A stretch of DNA of 6,066 nt, taken from positions 1 to 6,066 of the forward strand of contig JANQIS010000148.1 in assembly GCA_028282045.1 (NCBI GenBank), in the 5' to 3' direction. The translations under genes were made by a program, and so were the position numbers. Positions 5,875-6,066 of this stretch are shown piece by piece. The notes under the pieces are model-generated. The model had not been told where the DNA came from and ran no database searches. It saw only the letters and a program-made list of their open reading frames with translations. The stretch comes from Gammaproteobacteria bacterium (GTDB taxonomy: Bacteria > Pseudomonadota > Gammaproteobacteria > Francisellales > CACEW01). The first letter of the stretch is position 1, and each line of letters starts with the position of its first letter.

Positions 5875-6066
5875 ATGCAACACTCTGAAGATTTTAAAGC
5901 CTTGTGTGACGATGCGCGTACCCGCGTACCAGAAATTACTACTGATGAAGTTAATACGCTGATCGATAATGGTCAATGCCCCATCTTAGTCGACGTGCGA
6001 GAGCAAGCAGAATTTATCAAAAGCCACTTGCCTAATGCTTATCACTTGGGTCGGGGTATTATTGAA
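5875..6066 (+). CDS. Rhodanese-like domain protein, N-terminal part (cut by window edge)
   Basis: The first 64 codons are visible and the frame is open at the window end. After a short helical leader (MQHSEDFKALCDDARTRVPE) comes the typical rhodanese opening: ITTDEVNTLI, then PILVDVREQAEFIKSHLPNA with the conserved D-V-R-E at 40-43 and the following HLGRG at 57-61. Rhodaneses carry sulfur as a persulfide on an active-site cysteine; that cysteine would come later, outside the window, so sulfurtransferase activity cannot be judged. There is no signal peptide, so it should be cytoplasmic. An in-frame ATG at 5869 is an alternative start adding two residues; I prefer 5875 because relatives I recall begin MQHS. 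It follows lpxH by 32 bases without a terminator and is probably in the same transcript. Confidence 0.83.
   Translation, partial: MQHSEDFKALCDDARTRVPEITTDEVNTLIDNGQCPILVDVREQAEFIKSHLPNAYHLGRGIIE

Overview
The window looks like a stretch of a gammaproteobacterial chromosome. Evidence for this is a lipid A enzyme (LpxH), a RecJ-type exonuclease next to an RpfE-family gene (a pairing I recall from Xanthomonas-type genomes), and BioC-like, Mth938-domain and rhodanese proteins whose closest remembered relatives are gammaproteobacterial. Base composition is moderate. I cannot name the species; a host-associated lineage such as Legionellales is only a guess.

Layout. The left part (1 to about 4700) is read on the minus strand and the right part (4732 to the end) on the plus strand, so two gene groups diverge from a 33-base gap at 4699-4731. 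Reading leftward from the gap: a short RpfE-family remnant (4698-4258), a divergent RecJ-like DHH/DHHA1 phosphoesterase (4261-2486) and a BioC/NDUFAF5-like methyltransferase (about 2499-1645). These three overlap end to start and almost certainly form one operon. After a 76-base gap comes a 412-residue protein I do not recognise (1568-330). After a further 105-base gap comes the start of an exported, Ala/Pro-rich protein cut by the window edge (224-1). Reading rightward from the gap: an Mth938-domain protein (4732-5100), lpxH (5105-5842) and the start of a rhodanese-domain protein (5875 to the edge), closely packed and probably co-transcribed.

How they work together. The leftward operon joins a probable DNA-repair nuclease to a methyltransferase whose substrate is uncertain (malonyl-ACP in biotin synthesis, or an NDUFAF5-like protein-modifying role). 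The rightward group contains the Lipid A step after LpxC/LpxD acylation, with two small proteins of uncertain role. No integrated pathway is evident, and I see no CRISPR array, tRNA, rRNA, transposase or phage gene.

The points most worth following are: the RpfE-family gene, which seems reduced to its conserved core and loses frame exactly at its signature motif; the unusual catalytic motif I of the RecJ-like protein; the unrecognised 412-residue protein with an odd Ala/Gly-rich tail; a perfect 9-base tandem repeat in the divergent gap; and homologues of two mitochondrial complex I assembly factors (NDUFAF3 and NDUFAF5) lying about 2 kb apart. I did not find a clear new multi-gene system.
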